This document shows positions 63,861 to 64,000 of a DNA stretch of 64,000 nt, one piece after another. Below the pieces are notes generated by a model. That model did no database searches. It had not been told where the DNA came from and saw only the letters and a program-made list of their open reading frames with translations. The stretch's first letter is position 1. Each line of letters begins with the position of its first letter. The translations under genes were made by a program, and so were the position numbers. The stretch is from Poa pratensis (Eukaryota > Streptophyta > Magnoliopsida > Poales > Poaceae), in assembly GCA_947311845.1 (NCBI GenBank), contig CAMZMU010000027.1, forward strand, positions 72,458,184-72,522,183. The letters run 5' to 3'.

Positions 63861-64000
63861 ATCCCCACCAGATCTCAAATTCCCATTTAAAGATTTTGCC
63901 AAACCTCGTTTCTTGTTTATATACCAGTGTTTCAGCAGAGACTGTTAAGTTGAACTTCCGCCTAGAGTTTCAAGCTACATCTACCAGCAACTTGAACAAT
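63861..64000 (-). mobile_element. Internal part of the truncated LTR element
   Basis: AT-rich sequence next to the purine tract, cut by the window edge. No coding motif in the part seen. Confidence 0.35.

Overview
The window looks like nuclear DNA of a large grass genome, most likely Triticeae (wheat, Aegilops or barley group). This is judged from a Stowaway MITE with CTCCCTCCGTT ends, a tRNA-derived SINE of the Au type, a CACTA element whose ends carry CCTTTAGTACCGGTT repeats, Helitron termini, non-LTR fragments, and grass-type gene families (MATH, F-box-like, FRIGIDA-like, B3). No bacterial or organellar genes and no tRNA or rRNA genes were recognised. Most of the sequence is repeats; genes are short, spliced and often broken. 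All family calls come from reading the sequence; no database was searched.

Layout. 1-12000: gene-poor DNA with a diverged direct repeat, one MITE, a 1.5 kb retroposon with an exact 18-bp target duplication, a 21-bp-period minisatellite (7225-8490), and an F-box-like pseudogene (9085-9965). 12001-21590: a CACTA (En/Spm) transposon with a TNP2-type transposase that lacks its N-terminus, and a second seven-exon gene that reads without interruption and ends in a Ulp1-like cysteine protease domain. The subterminal repeats occur at both ends and also once internally between the two genes. 21600-26690: a SINE with an exact target duplication, an RNase H-like fragment holding a 43-bp palindrome, a FRIGIDA-like fragment, and a possible small spliced minus-strand gene. 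26696-32092: a complete but frameshifted Ty1/copia element on the minus strand (196-bp LTRs, 5-bp target duplication, tRNA-iMet primer site). 33033-33704: a MATH-only protein gene with a clear TATA box. 34384-35870: a non-autonomous Helitron. 36000-44200: GC-rich tandem-repeat modules, a degenerate 168-bp tandem repeat, and a truncated LINE inserted across a second Helitron terminus.

45799-59875 is the most interesting part. It is a minus-strand cluster mixing B3-domain (REM-like) genes with a family of small (~129 aa) proteins that I do not recognise. The family has three diverged members (called SPF-A, SPF-B and SPF-C here) that share motifs such as YWVGDTLVCCI. A 1,673-bp segment carrying SPF-B and the 3' end of a B3 gene is present in four nearly identical tandem copies (47246-53937). 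The joints share CGAT microhomology and lie 43 bp from a 20-base G run. Copies 2-4 of SPF-B gain a fused nine-residue tail. To the right lie stepwise tandem duplications (59931-62458), a small possible GRF-zinc-finger gene (62944-63394), and the edge of another LTR element.

A recurrent feature is a set of five tiny (13-18 bp) insertions ending in an A run, each between direct repeats of 11-19 bp. They look like target-primed reverse transcription products truncated almost to nothing.
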